A stretch of 64,000 nucleotides of DNA from Periplaneta americana (Eukaryota; Arthropoda; Insecta; Blattodea; Blattidae). The position numbers and the translations under genes are program-made. The stretch is taken from assembly GCF_040183065.1 (NCBI RefSeq), contig NC_091132.1, forward strand, positions 164,700,102-164,764,101, read 5' to 3'. The notes below the pieces were generated by a model. The model was not told the origin of the DNA. It saw only the letters and a program-made list of their open reading frames with translations, and did not search any database. Of the stretch, positions 23,283 through 34,292 are shown in pieces (the first letter of the stretch is position 1; each line of letters opens with the position of its first letter).

Positions 23283-23627
23283 GTAAATGAAAAGTGATAT
23301 TATGGTCTGTCCAGAATTACTTCCGACCTGACAAATGGCGCCTTTAGCATGTTACCATGGCAACCATTCAAATCAACCAATCACGAGAGACGCGTAACCA
23401 TGGTAACGGGACGGTGTTGCCATGTCTATGTTTACAAGTTGCACGTGAATACCATAGCCTAGTGGTGAATTAAAATATTATTTAGTTTTATTACTGTTTT
23501 TAGTATATCGATAATTATTGTGTTTAAATCATATTAGACATATTATCTTCATTTTTATCAGTGGAGTGTGTGACTAGTGTGTGTTTTCTAGTTTCTGCGA
23601 GATTTTATGAACAGGTGACTTGTGCAA

Positions 23628-24221
23628 CTGCCTCCGTGGTCTGTTGGTCAGCATGCTGGCTTCCAGATCAGGAGGTCCCGGATTTGATTCCTGGGTTCAG
23701 CTCTCGGTGAATTTTTCTTGAAGAACAAAAATTATCTGCGTGTCTAGAGTCTGGAAATTTGTATGAATATGTGTGATTTTGAATGTGCCGGGTTAATATT
23801 AATTAATTAAAAAAAAATACATCAGGAATGTCGCTGGACAGTAAGTTTTTTTTTTAGTTATTTTACGACGCTGTATCAACATCTAGGTTATTTAACGTCT
23901 GAATGATATGAAGGTGATAATGCCGGTGAAATGAGTCTGGGGTCCAGCACCGAAAGTTACCCAGCATTTGCTCATATTGGGTTGAGGGAAAACCCCGGAA
24001 AAACCTCAACCAGGTAACTTGCCCCGACCGGGATTCGAACCCGGGCCACCTGGTTTCGCAGCCAGACGCGCTGACCGTTACTCCACAGGTGTGGACAACT
24101 GGACAATAACATGAACACACGTTTCAACATCACATTGTTGACAAGTAATTCCATTTGTTAGCACAGCCATAAAGCATCTAATAGATGCTATAACGAACAA
24201 CGAAAAAAAAAAAAAAAAAAA
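23628..24221 (+). repeat. tRNA-derived SINE (family 3), interrupted
   Basis: The head CTGCCTCCGTGGTCTGTTGG, an A-box (GTTGGTCAGCATGC) and a B-box (GGATTTGATTCC) are present, and the tail is a run of 18 A. Flanked by a perfect 13-bp duplication GTGACTTGTGCAA (23615-23627, 24222-24234). Block B at about 51940 is the empty site. A family-1 SINE is nested inside. Confidence 0.93.
23845..24098 (-). repeat. Family-1 SINE nested in family-3 SINE
   Basis: Well-preserved reverse copy with head GGGATTCGAACCCGGGCC and 3' end TTTTACGACGCTGTATCAAC. Flanked by CTGGACAGTAA (23834-23844) and CTGGACAATAA (24099-24109). Confidence 0.93.
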
Positions 24222-24942
24222 GTGACTTGTGCAATGTCGGAAGGAAGAAAAGGCAATCGGAGAACAAAGAATTTTGGACAAGGCGCGCCATTAAAGAGTG
24301 ATGTGCGAAGATGGTGTGTTATGTAAGAGAGTATTTTGAGAGGGAAAAGGATAGTGGCGGGCCTCTTTTACCGTTGGCACAAATCCTAATGAGAACTGCT
24401 GCTTGTGTTCAAATTAATAAGAGCACTGTTACTGATAACGGAAAAGAAGAAGGCCGTGTAGATTTTTAATCATAAATATTTTTACAGTTTATCATTTTTT
24501 CAATGCCTTTCTAGCAATATTAATTGAAGATTACCGACTCTGATAAAAGCAAAGACTTCGTATTAAATTTAAACCTGTTTTTACAGTTTAGAGTCCTTTT
24601 GACGCATTTCTAATGGTATTACATTGAAGACTACTACCACTACCACTACTACAGCTACTACTACTAAGATAAGATAATAACTGCCTCCCATTGGAGGTAG
24701 CCCAGAAGGACACAGTATACTCTCCTACATGAATTTCACAATATCAAATGTTTACATAAATTCTGTAGAAAGAAAATTAAAATAAACATATATGAATATA
24801 AAGAGAATAAAAAAAATTAAACGGAGTGAATATGATGACTACCACTACTGTTGCTGCTGCTGCTGCTAGACTAATAATGTACATTTATTTTAATGGGCAG
24901 TGTTCAACAAATTGGCTAGAAATATATGTGTTCATGTCAGCC

Positions 24943-25210
24943 AAGGTCCGTTGATAGGGCAGGTCTTCACACGCTATCATATTTGCGCTAACTCTTAGGT
25001 TTGTTTACATTGCGCTGTGGTTGGGTTGTGGAATTAATGTTTAAATTTATATATTTAATAAAATAAGTTTCTAAAACAGATATTTCGATAACTTTCGGAG
25101 AAAGTTCTGCTTGACAACAGCAACCCAGGGCGCAAAGATGGCGGATATTAGTGGAATGGGATGAGAGGACCTGATTAAGAGCTTTTCGACAGCGACATCT
25201 AGCGATCTTG
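24943..25210. repeat. 268-bp insertion of unknown class, 9-bp target duplication
   Basis: Flanked by ATGTCAGCC at 24934-24942 and 25211-25219. Block B at about 52458 is empty. The ends AAGGTCCGTTGATAGGGC and inverse of GCGATCTTG-like sequence are only weakly inverted. Non-coding; a MITE with a 9-bp duplication is plausible. Confidence 0.7.
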
Positions 25211-25699
25211 ATGTCAGCCGTTCATTACTGCATTCTATCGGCAGCGTGCTTGCTTTCACAAAAGATGGGCAACATGGCAACACTACTTCCTCTTCTCTGT
25301 AAGCTGTCAAGTCGGAAATAGTTTTGGTCAAGGTATAGATCTTTTCTATGTTCGAAATACATAACATTGTAAACTTTCACACAATAACTATAAGCTACAT
25401 GTTTCAATTTATAGTTAGCAGACTGAAGTAGGCCTACACTAACAAAGGTCAAGTCAACAATAGCTAGTGCTGCTCGCCATCACGTCACAAGTTACATTCT
25501 TGTTTACGCTATTATAACTGTTACAGCTGGTGTGCAGAAAGATTTCACCAGCTATAGTAGCTGCTCATATTCATCAGAAGTCTCAGTGAACTAAAACATG
25601 ATATGATATTTATTATAGTTCACAGACAAAGAAAAAGTATACATACATATAATCATTGGAACCTTAGATTACATACTTTATAATTTACATATAAATATA

Positions 25700-27266
25700 C
25701 TTACTTACTGGCTTTTAAGGAACCCGGATGTTCATAGCCGCTGTCACATAATGTCGCCATTGGTTCCTATCCTGAGTATGATTAATCCAGTCTCATATCC
25801 CACCTCCCTCAAATCCATTTTTAATATTATCTTCCCATCTACGTCTCGGCCTCCCCAAAGGTCTTTTTCCCTCTGGCCTCGCAACTAACACACTATATGC
25901 ATTTCTGGATTCGCCCATACGTGCTACATGCCCTGCCCATCTCAAACGTCTGGATTTAGTGTTTCCAATTACGTCAGGTGAAGAATACAATGCGTGCAGT
26001 TCTGTGTTGTGTAACTTTCTCCATTCTCCTGTAACTTCACCCCTTTTAGCCCCAAATATTTTCCTAAGCGCCTAATTCTCAAACACCCTTAACCTGTGTT
26101 GCTCTCTCAAAGTAAGAGTCCAAGTTTCACAACCATAAAGAGCAACCGTTAATATAACTGTTTTATAAATTCTAACTTTCAGATTTTTTGACAGCAGACT
26201 GGATGATAAAAGCTTCTCAACCGAATAATAACAGGCATTTCCAATATTTATTCTGCGCTTAATTTCCTCCCGAGTATCATTTATATTTGTTACTGTTGCC
26301 CTCAGGTATTTGAATTTTTCCACCTCTTCAAAGGATAAATTTGCAATTTTTATATTTCCATTTCGTACAATATTCTCGTCACGAGACATAATCATATACT
26401 TTGTCTTTTCGGGATTTACTTCCAAACCTATCTCTTTACTTGCTTCAAGTAAAATTCCCGTATATTTCCTAATCGTTTGTGGATTTTCTCGTAACATATT
26501 CACGTCATCCACATATACAAGCAGCTGATGTAACCCGTTCAATTCCAAACCCTCTCTCTTATCCTGGACTTTTCCAATGGCATACTCTAGAGCAGAGTTA
26601 AAAAGTAAAGGTGATAGTGCATCTCCTTGCTTTAAGCCACAGTGAATTGGAAACGCATCTGACAGAAACTGACCTATACGGACCCTGCTCTACGTTTCAC
26701 TGAGACACATTTTAATTAATCGAAGTAGTTTTTTGGGAATACCAAATTCAATAAGAATATCATATAAAACTTCTCTCTTAACCGAGTCATATGCCTTTTT
26801 GAAATCTATGAATAACTGATGCATTGTACCCTTATATAGTTTCCTTCCCCATAATGCAACAAATAATCTCCTATTTGTATTATGCCGTTCCCATCAAATC
26901 TAACCTCCTGTACTCCCACAAAGTCTATTCTTCATCTAGCTAGTTCTTTTGCCACTAATGTTGCCCTTCCTGTTCTATATAGACTTGTGACATTCCAAGT
27001 ACCAAATCTCATAACCTTATTCCTTTGCTGTGGTCGTGCCAGAGAATCAGTCCCATTCCAAGGCTTATTTTGAGGTTTCGTAGGAAGCTGTTTTTTGCGG
27101 TGATGGGTTGTTAGCCCTTCGCCCAAACTGGAGGACCACCCCTCATCGGCTGTCCATAACTGCTTATTCAATATATTCGCAGCTACCCTTCATATCTGGA
27201 GGCCGTCTCCTCGATCCGCAACCTGAGGACATGCCATGCCATGGTGATAGGGACCCACAATACATT
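25700..27266 (-). mobile_element. RTE-clade LINE, internally deleted
   Basis: Minus strand. The 3' end is at 25700 (CTTACTTACTGGCTTTTAAG) and the 5' end near 27266. The C-terminal segment reads RRLRWAGHVARMGESRNAYS and GRPRRRWEDN. The reverse transcriptase piece at 26072-26548 keeps the catalytic LVYVDDVN and the INIGNACYYSVEKLLSSSLL region. Near 26850 the sequence jumps into endonuclease sequence (LARPQQRNKVMRFGTWNVTS, 27050-26990), skipping about 1.6 kb present in the copy at 54599-57999. Block B at about 52968 is the empty site. The target duplication is ACATATA-type, and the right one has expanded into (TA)n. Confidence 0.93.

Positions 27267-27269
<3 letters not shown>

Positions 27270-27322
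<53 letters not shown>
27270..27322. repeat. (TA)n microsatellite at LINE junction
   Basis: About 26 TA units lie directly at the 5' end of the RTE LINE. They probably grew from the ACATATA target duplication. Confidence 0.95.
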
Positions 27323-27326
<4 letters not shown>

Positions 27327-27868
27327 TTTTAATATAATTTCTAAACTTAACTATTTAATATAAGATGTTTTATCTTGCACTTGCGACTAGTTTTGTGCAA
27401 GACTCAACTCATTTTAGTATGTTGTTACATTTAGTCTTTGCTCACTTGCCTAAGTTGTATTGTCCGCGCAACTTATCTAGGCACCTCTGTCGCTGCCCCG
27501 TATCTATCTGCTGGCTGCCTGACGTCGCTGCAGCAGTTGTACGTACAATTACAAAAAACATAATTCGGTATTTAATTTCAGTGCATTCCATTGCATATGG
27601 TAGGTATAAGTATATGGTTTCACAAAATAACAAACATAAATAAATTACATTTTTCTTCTTCTGTGTGCAATACAGTATGATTACAACTGCAATTATTACA
27701 ATATTCGTATCTGGCCGCCAGCTACTGATGGTAAGCGATGCATGAAGTCTTTAACTAGAAGCACAGGTCTGTAGTTGTTCGGTTTCCAAAAAGTTCACTT
27801 TCACATAGAGTCATTATCAATATTCTTCTTCTTCTTCTTCCTCCTCCTCTTCCCTTCATTATTATCAG

Positions 27869-27907
<39 letters not shown>

Positions 27908-27954
27908 AGTCATCAGTGCTGGTGTCGTCTAGACGTATTATAAAATCCATAAAT

Positions 27955-28675
27955 AATTAGGGAAAACACTTGAAGCAAGTAAAGAGATACGTTCCAAATA
28001 AATCCCGAAGAGACAAAGTAGGCCTATATGATTATGTCTTGTGACTAGAACATAGTACAGCAACAGTAACAAATATAAATGACACTCGGAGGAAATCAAA
28101 AGCAGAATAAATAGGGGAAATGCCTGCTATTATTAGGTTGAGAAGCTTTTGTCATCCAGTCAGCTCTCAAAAAAGCTGAAAGTCAGAATTTATAAAACAT
28201 TATCGGTTGTTCTGTATGGTTGTGAAACTTGGACTCTCACTTTCAGAGAGAAACAGAGGTTAAGGATATTTGAGAATAAGATGCTTAGGAAAATATTTGG
28301 GGCTAACAGGATTGAAGTTACAGGAGAGTAGAGAAAGTTACACAACGCAGAACTGGACGCATTTTATTCTTCACCTGACATAATTACAAACTTTAAATCC
28401 AAACGTTTGAGATGGGCAGGACATGTAGCACGTATGGGCGAATCCAGAAATGTATATAGAATGTTAGTTGGGATGCTAGAGGGAAAAGTCCTTCGGGGAA
28501 GCCGAGACATTGATGGGAGGGTAGTATTAAAATGGATTTGAAGGAGGTGGGATATAATTACTGTAGAGACTGGATTAATCTTACTCAGGATAGGGACCGA
28601 TGGCGGGCTTATGTGAGAGTGGCAATGAACCTCCGGGTTTCCTAAAAGTCTTAAATGAGTCAGTAGTAAGTAAGA
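27955..28675 (+). mobile_element. RTE-clade LINE 3' fragment
   Basis: It carries the region after reverse transcriptase, with VVLYGCETWTLTFREKQRL at 28149-28331 and, further on, SKRLRWAGHVARMGE, then a tail AGTAAGTAAG. It contains frame breaks and is 5'-truncated within RT, just upstream of a recognisable AGKTLEASKEI-like stretch. Confidence 0.88.
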
Positions 28676-28766
28676 AAGACATTTCTCTTTTGCCTCTTGA
28701 TCGCAACTAACAACCACTGACCTTATTATCTCCCTCTCCTTACTGTGTATGCTATATTAAAATTAA

Positions 28767-28965
28767 ATTATGGTTTATTTAACGACGCTCGCAACTGCAG
28801 AGGAATTTTGTCCCGCAGGAGTCCTTTTACATGCCAGTAAATCTACGACATGAGCTTGTCGCATTTACACACACTTAAATGCCATCGACCTCGGCCGGGA
28901 TCGAACCGGCAATCTCGAGTATAGAAGGCGTGTATAACCTTTTTGCATCTCTTATTACTACCGGC
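28767..28965 (-). repeat. SINE family 2 (AACGACGCTCGCAACTGCAG 3' end)
   Basis: Reverse copy of the repeat at 54767-54951. It starts with TTTATTTAACGACGCTCGC, has the shared GGAATTTTGTCCCGCAGGAG block, and ends in the tRNA-like CGGGATCGAACCGGCAATCT. The last 45 bases are of unsure membership. Confidence 0.85.
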
Positions 28966-29639
28966 CATTGCATAAATATGTCTTCACAGAACGCAAAATT
29001 ACTGTAAGTACAGATCACACTAAGCAAGCAAAGGTAGTTTACCCACCTCGTAGAACATCCTTCCCTCTCCTGCCCCGCTACCGCTACAAGCAACCCCGCT
29101 ATACCCCGCGCCCCTCTCTTTTAGCTGCCCAGATAAGTTACGCGGACAGTACACGTTTCAATTTGCAGTGTGTAGCTACCATATATAAATATTATTCTAG
29201 CGTATTTAAAACTTTTGAGTATATATGTTTTATTTTATTTATTGATAGTACTATTCAAAAACTAAACCTTTTTTCTTATCTGATTTTTTCTCATTGAATT
29301 CTAGCTATTTCACTTGTTCTTTCCATTCTAATTTTTTGGCCAAAAAAGATATGGACCTATTTGCCTTTGTAACTTTGTTATTATTATTCATAAGTTTTTT
29401 TATATCAATTTCTTTCATCGTTAACATATCGATCTTTCGGAACTTCAGGATATAGCCATTAATGTTTTAAGGCATTCCTTGTTAATTGTAAATAACCTTC
29501 TCTACTGTTCTATGTATGAAAAATAAATTATTAATGTCGAGGATAGCTGCCCCCTCAGAAATAAATTAAATTAAAATAAATTAAAAATTGAATTAAAATT
29601 TAAAATAGAATATTGTTGTTCTGCAATTAATTTATGTGC

Positions 29640-29943
29640 TGTTACCTCTCGGTACTGCTTTTTCAAGGGCAGCTATCCTTTTTGGATTCTTCTCTCTCAT
29701 TTGTAGGAACTCTTTTATAAATTTCATCCGTATTTCTTTTGTATATTGACATTCAAAAACAATATAAATATCATCTTCTCTATGTCCACATAATGGGCAC
29801 GTGCCTTGAGGTATATTAACTATATTATTTCTTAATCTCCAAATTGGTGAACTAAGATATCACACAGTGGTTAAAGTTTCATGGGAAAATATCTTCCCCA
29901 AAGAAAACTCATCGGCTAGTGAGCCAGATTCAATTCTTTAACT
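29640..29943 (-). mobile_element. Non-LTR retrotransposon C-terminal zinc-knuckle fragment
   Basis: The minus strand reads GSLADEFSLGKIFSHETLTT, one stop, then SPIWRLRN, and GTCPLCGHREDDIYIVFEC followed by KEIRMKFIKEFLQMREK and a stop. CPLCG with a downstream Cys is the LINE C-terminal C-C-H-C knuckle; here its His is Tyr, while the block B copy (53390-53763) keeps DIHIVFEC. The clade is uncertain (I, R1 or L2-like). Confidence 0.72.
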
Positions 29944-30760
29944 GGAAGAATAGGTTCTTTGTTTAGTTTCACCATCAAGGATATGTTGCTGCTTAATGTA
30001 TTTTCATTTTAATTCTTTTATATTCATAATGACCTTGAACATTCAATTTTAGTTCAATTATGTCTTTAAATGTACATTCCAGTGACTACAAATCCAAAAC
30101 GATCATCAAACTTGGTATACCTTAAAAATAATTAACATGAATGAATGCCACACCCATTCCACACGTACATAATACGTGAGTTTCTAATTCAGTTTATTTA
30201 ATTCAATTGAAACATTCATGTATGTAAATGAAATAATATTCCATCACATTTTGTTCAAGAATTATAACAGTATGATACGAAAGATTGTCAGTTACATTAA
30301 CATATCTTGATTTAGTCATTAAATTTATTCAAATACATATATGTTACAGAAGTCAAGAACCTGGTGAACAATAATATAATTATAGAAGATTTTCAACAAA
30401 TGTGTTGCATATAAGACATACGCTATTACAACATTTTAATCGTAATATCAGTAATATTTTGCATAATATCACTTAGAATCTGTCTCACACAGATATTAAG
30501 TACAAATATTTCAAATATTTTATCAATTTTAAAAATTTACATTATATGTAATAATGACATTCAGCAAAATGTAACATGAGTTGTATGTAATTGACATTCA
30601 TATTTTATAATTTTTCTTTTCCGACAAGTCGGCGAGACTACACAAATCAGTGAAATTGAGCAATTGTCACACCAGTATCAGATTTTATTACATATAACTC
30701 ATGATTAATTATTGAAATCATTGCTATGCTTATTACTATGAATACCTTATTGACTTACGT
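29944..30760. other. Intron 1 of gene II, duplication block A, no gene
   Basis: From about 29990 the sequence is collinear with 58005-58776. AT-rich; no gene or RNA was found. Confidence 0.8.
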
Positions 30761-31027
30761 GTCCACATCTGTGGAGTAACGGTCAGCGCGTCTAGCTGAG
30801 AAACCAGGTGGCCCGGGTTCGATTCCCAGTCTGGGCAAGTTACCTGGTTGAGGTTTTTTCCGGGGTTTTCCCACAATCCAATATGAGCAAAAGCTGGGTA
30901 ACTTTCGCTGTTGGACCCCGGACTCATTTCACCAGCATTATCACCTTCATCTCATTCAGACGCTAAATAACCTAAGATGTTGATAAAGCGTCGTAAAATA
31001 AACTACTAAAATTTAAAAAAATAAAAA
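30761..31027 (+). repeat. Family-1 SINE shared by both duplication blocks
   Basis: Head GTCCACATCTGTGGAGTAAC, B-box GGGTTCGATTCCC, central GGTTTTTTCCGGGGTTTTCC, 3' end GATAAAGCGTCGTAAAATAA. The 12-bp duplication ATTGACTTACGT lies at 30749-30760 and 31028-31039. The same insertion is at 58777-59044, so it predates the block duplication. Confidence 0.95.
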
Positions 31028-31548
31028 ATTGACTTACGTTTAGATTTCGTTGTAACATTTTCAATATCTTATGATGCCATATAGGCGAAAACGTTCATAA
31101 ATTTTCTTCTGTAAGATCTCGTAGCAAATAATAATTTGCAAAATAAAAATGATAAATCATATGTTTGAGAAACTTTAAAATAAGTTTATACGGTTTGTAG
31201 TAGTTCAGGAAGTACACTTAATTGTGATTTTTAAATTTTTATATATTTGTTTATTAGCCAAACTCCACACATTTGATGTCTATTTCTTGGGACCAGTTGT
31301 TCGTAACTACGCATTAATATCACAAGTCACAAAGACTACTTCATAGTTCCTTTTTCATCTGCAGTAATATCCTTACACTGACTATTACTTGGGGACAAAG
31401 TATTATTCCTGTCTTCCCCACTAACACCTTCAGTAAACCAACGCACAAGATTATGAACAATAAAATCATTCTGGACGAGGCCTTTCATACAAATTATATG
31501 ACTACTGATTCTGGAGTGCGTTTACATGCATTCATTGACATCAGAATT
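31028..31548. other. Region upstream of lost exon 2, duplication block A
   Basis: Collinear with 59045-59933 apart from a SINE in block B. The stretch 31240-31400 also matches 63840-64000 at the window's right edge. Non-coding. Confidence 0.85.
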
Positions 31549-32205
31549 GTCACGGTATGTTTGGATCTTTAATATTGTAATCCGACAGAATGAAAATTCG
31601 GCTATCTTTCCTCTACATATATATTTATAAAACGGTTTCCGGTGTATCAATCTTTAACTGTTTCGGTTCGCATGCGTCGATCCCCTTCGACCTCCTACTT
31701 GAATGCTCGAGAGCAGGGGGATGGTCGTGGGAAGGACAGTCGGATCGCGGCGCCAGTTGGAGAGTTGGCCTCATGTGAGTCGTTAAGAGGGTAGAATCAA
31801 CTGAGTTGGAGAGATCAACCAACCGAAACTTGACCTCTGGTATGTTATGAGTATACACCGGAAACTTGGAGATTGCGATTGTGAGATGGGTTATGTTGTA
31901 GGTCGAGAGATTTTAACAGATATGTAAAAGAGCTCTTGCTGAATAAGATAGTCTTGTTATTTATTTTTGCAAGTTTGCTGTTAATTCTATTTAAGAGAAA
32001 GATTATAATACTGGCAGATATTCTTGTTACTTATTGTTGAAAGTTTGCTGTTAATTCTATTTAAGAGAAAAATTATAATACTGGGAGATATTCTTGTTAC
32101 TTATTGTTGAAAGTTTGCTGTTAATTCTATTTAAGAGAAAAATTATAATAATGGGAGATATTCTTGTTACTTATTGTTGGAAGTTTGCTGTTAATTCTAT
32201 TTAAG
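31549..32205. mobile_element. Truncated copy of the minisatellite-bearing TIR element
   Basis: It starts with GTCACGGTATGTTTGGATCT at 31549 after the same AGAATT flank as at 59928-59933. It follows the block B copy through an internal hairpin (TTTCCGGTGTAT / ATACACCGGAAA) and ends after about three 70-bp minisatellite units at about 32205. The right inverted terminus is missing, and the exon 2 expected beyond it was not found. Confidence 0.88.
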
Positions 32206-33103
32206 TCTGGTTGGAGAGAACTAATGTTGAACTGTTTTCTTGTTTTATGTTTTAAGTAAGAAAATCAAATTGCTTGTTACACTTACTCTGAATTGTTGCC
32301 AAGCTATACATTCCCACAGGGCATTTGAAAGAATGTTGTTCTTAAGGACACGACTCCTTTTTGTCTTCTCTGCGCCTTTGTCTAAAATTCTCAATACTTT
32401 TACCGTTTCCAAATAATTGTTTTGGTTGTAGATGTATGTACAAACATTATCACCTCTCTTCATTTCTTTTTTACCCACTTTTTTCTAAATATTTATATAT
32501 TTGCAATCTATCGTTTGTATAACATTACCTTATTCGTAGAGAAAAAATATTTTGTAATTTTACGATAAATTATATAGCAGATTTCGAGTGGATTCCAGAA
32601 TAGGTTCTAAATTTTGCAAAATGTTCTGATACATATGTGCAGGTTCAGCATGCATGTTATTATTGTCCATTTTATTTATTCCTATTATTTTAGTGAAGTT
32701 CATTTCATTTTAATACACACAGAGAAATGTAAAATTTGAAACTCCAATTTCCCAATTTCAGAATTATTATAAATAAAGATAATGTATTTGAATTTTATTG
32801 TAGTCCTTATTAGTAGACTCCAACTTGGTTAAAATTGTCGGGAAAGTTATCAAGTTCACGAAATGGTTGAACGAATTTTCTAACCAATTTTTTCTCTACG
32901 ATATAATGATCATTATGGTCATACCAAAGGAATCTTTGTGTTCTGGAGCTTTAGTATTAATGTATAGTTCATGTTTTTGACTGGCAGAAATTATGAAGCT
33001 AAACTGGAATTATTAGTCAGGATTAACATTGTTATTAGCTTGTGCACAACATTTAATTATCAGTAGAATATGTTTGTGAACTGCTGGCATTATGAGTACA
33101 GAG
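32206..33103. other. Intron of gene II, nothing supported
   Basis: AT-rich sequence with no paralogue elsewhere in the window and no recognisable gene or repeat. It takes the place where block B has the array's right part and exon 2. Confidence 0.5.
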
Positions 33104-33948
33104 GTACTTACTTACTGGCTTTTAAGGAACCCGGAGGTTCATTGCCGCCCTCACATAAATCCGCCATTGGTCCCTATCCTGTGCAAGGTTAATCCAGTCT
33201 CTACCATCATATCCCACCTCCCTCAAATCCATTTTAATATTATCTTCCCATCTACGTGTGGGTCCACACCAGTGGAGTAACGGTCAGCGCGTCTGGCCGC
33301 GAAACCAGGTTCGAATCCTGGTCGGGGCAAGTTACCTGTTTGAGGTTTTTTCCGGGGTTTTTCCTCAACCCAATACGAGCAAATGCTGGGTAACTTTCGG
33401 TGCTGGACCCCGGACTCATTTCACCGGCGTTATCACCTTCATTTCATTCAGACCCTAAGTAACCTAGATGTTGATACAGCGTCGTAAAATAACCCAATAT
33501 CAGCCACATGGTTTCTCGGCCAGACGCGCTGACCGTTACTCCACAGGTGTGGACTATATGCATTTCTGGATTCGCTCCTATGTATTACTACATGCACTGC
33601 CCATCTCAAACGTCTGGATTTAATGTTCCTAATTATGTCAAGTGAAGAATACAATGCGTGCAGTTCTGTGTTGTGTAACTTTCTCCATTCTCCTGTAACT
33701 TCATCCCTGTTAGTTCCAATTATTTTCCTAAGCACCTTATTTTCAAACACCCTTAATCTCTGTTCCTCTCTCAAAGTCAGAGTCCAAGTTTCACAACCAT
33801 AAAGAACAACCGGTAAAATAACTGTTTTATAAATTCTAACTTTCAGATTTTTTGATAGCAGACTGGATGATAAAAGCTTCTCAACCGAATAATAACAGGC
33901 ATTTCCCATATTTATTGTGTGTTTAATTTCTTCCCGATTATCAGAGCA
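33104..33948 (-). mobile_element. RTE-clade LINE 3' fragment with SINE inside
   Basis: The 3' end TACTTACTTACTGGCTTTTA is at 33106. The minus strand at 33909-33560 reads MGNACYYSVEKLLSSSLLSK, VVLYGCETWTLTLREEQRL and SRRLRWAVHVV. It breaks off at about 33948. A family-1 SINE pair at 33262-33554 replaces about 60 bp of LINE sequence. Confidence 0.88.
33262..33554 (+). repeat. Head-to-head SINE pair (full plus inverted partial)
   Basis: A forward family-1 SINE (33262-33500, with GGTTCGAATCCTGGTCGGGG) is followed directly by an inverted head fragment (33501-33554, ending CCACAGGTGTGGAC). Both ends are thus the same SINE head facing outward. Confidence 0.88.
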
Positions 33949-34089
33949 ACTATCGGAAGCAAAACTGAATCAGATCATTATATACCTGGTAATGTAAAAT
34001 TTATAGTCATACAATGATATAGTGTTGGACATTGTCACAAAAAAGGGGATTGTACGAATTTCGTCCAAAGCTGTGCCATTACAATTAGC

Positions 34090-34292
34090 ATGTCTGGTCG
34101 TCAAACTGGCGAACTAGGACAAGATACCTGGTTGAAGTTTTTTCTGGGATTATCCGTGAACCCATTGAGAGCAAATGGTGGTTCACTTTCGGCACTCGAC
34201 CCTGGACTCATTTAACTAACATTAGCATCTTCATTTCATTCAGACACTACATAAACATTGCAGTTGATAAAGTGTCGTAAAATAAATAAACA
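34090..34292 (+). repeat. Diverged family-1 SINE, head degraded
   Basis: Central ACCTGGTTGAAGTTTTTTCT and 3' GATAAAGTGTCGTAAAATAA are clear. The tRNA-like head is barely recognisable. Confidence 0.78.

Larger units (their letters stand above)
23304..25329 (+). mobile_element. DDE transposon remnant with N-terminal transposase piece
   Basis: The left end GTCTGTCCAGAATTACTTCC and the right end GGAAATAGTTTTGGTCAAGG are diverged inverted repeats sharing CCRAAATTACTTCCGACYTG. At 24234-24469 the + strand encodes MSEGRKGNRRTKNFGQG, then after a frameshift YVREYFEREKDSGGPLLPL and INKSTVTDNGKEE. This is the N-terminal DNA-binding part of an insect DDE transposase group. Two SINEs and a 268-bp insertion interrupt it. 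The block B copy at 51567-52574 lacks those insertions, so the transposon is older than the duplication. Confidence 0.75.
27460..29149. mobile_element. Composite TIR element (TGTCCGCGYAACTTATCT termini), block A only
   Basis: The left end TTGTCCGCGCAACTTATCT at 27460 and inverted right end AGATAAGTTACGCGGACAG at 29149 share about 25 bp. TA flanks both sides (27458-27459, 29150-29151), and block B at 53107 reads through with a single TA. Inside are a LINE fragment (27955-28675) and a SINE (28767-28965), plus CTTCTTC/TCATCA repeats at 27824-27908. No transposase is recognised. Tc1/mariner-like by target site only. Confidence 0.82.

Noticed and set aside
27824-27910. CRISPR-like regular triplet spacing
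   Set aside because: It is a CTT/CCT/CAT trinucleotide microsatellite in an animal genome.
30736-30927. Minus-strand frames with PGHLVSQLDALTVTP-like peptides (also at 3433-3672, 23863-24120 and 58752-58943)
   Set aside because: They are reverse translations of family-1 SINEs, identical in every copy for that reason.
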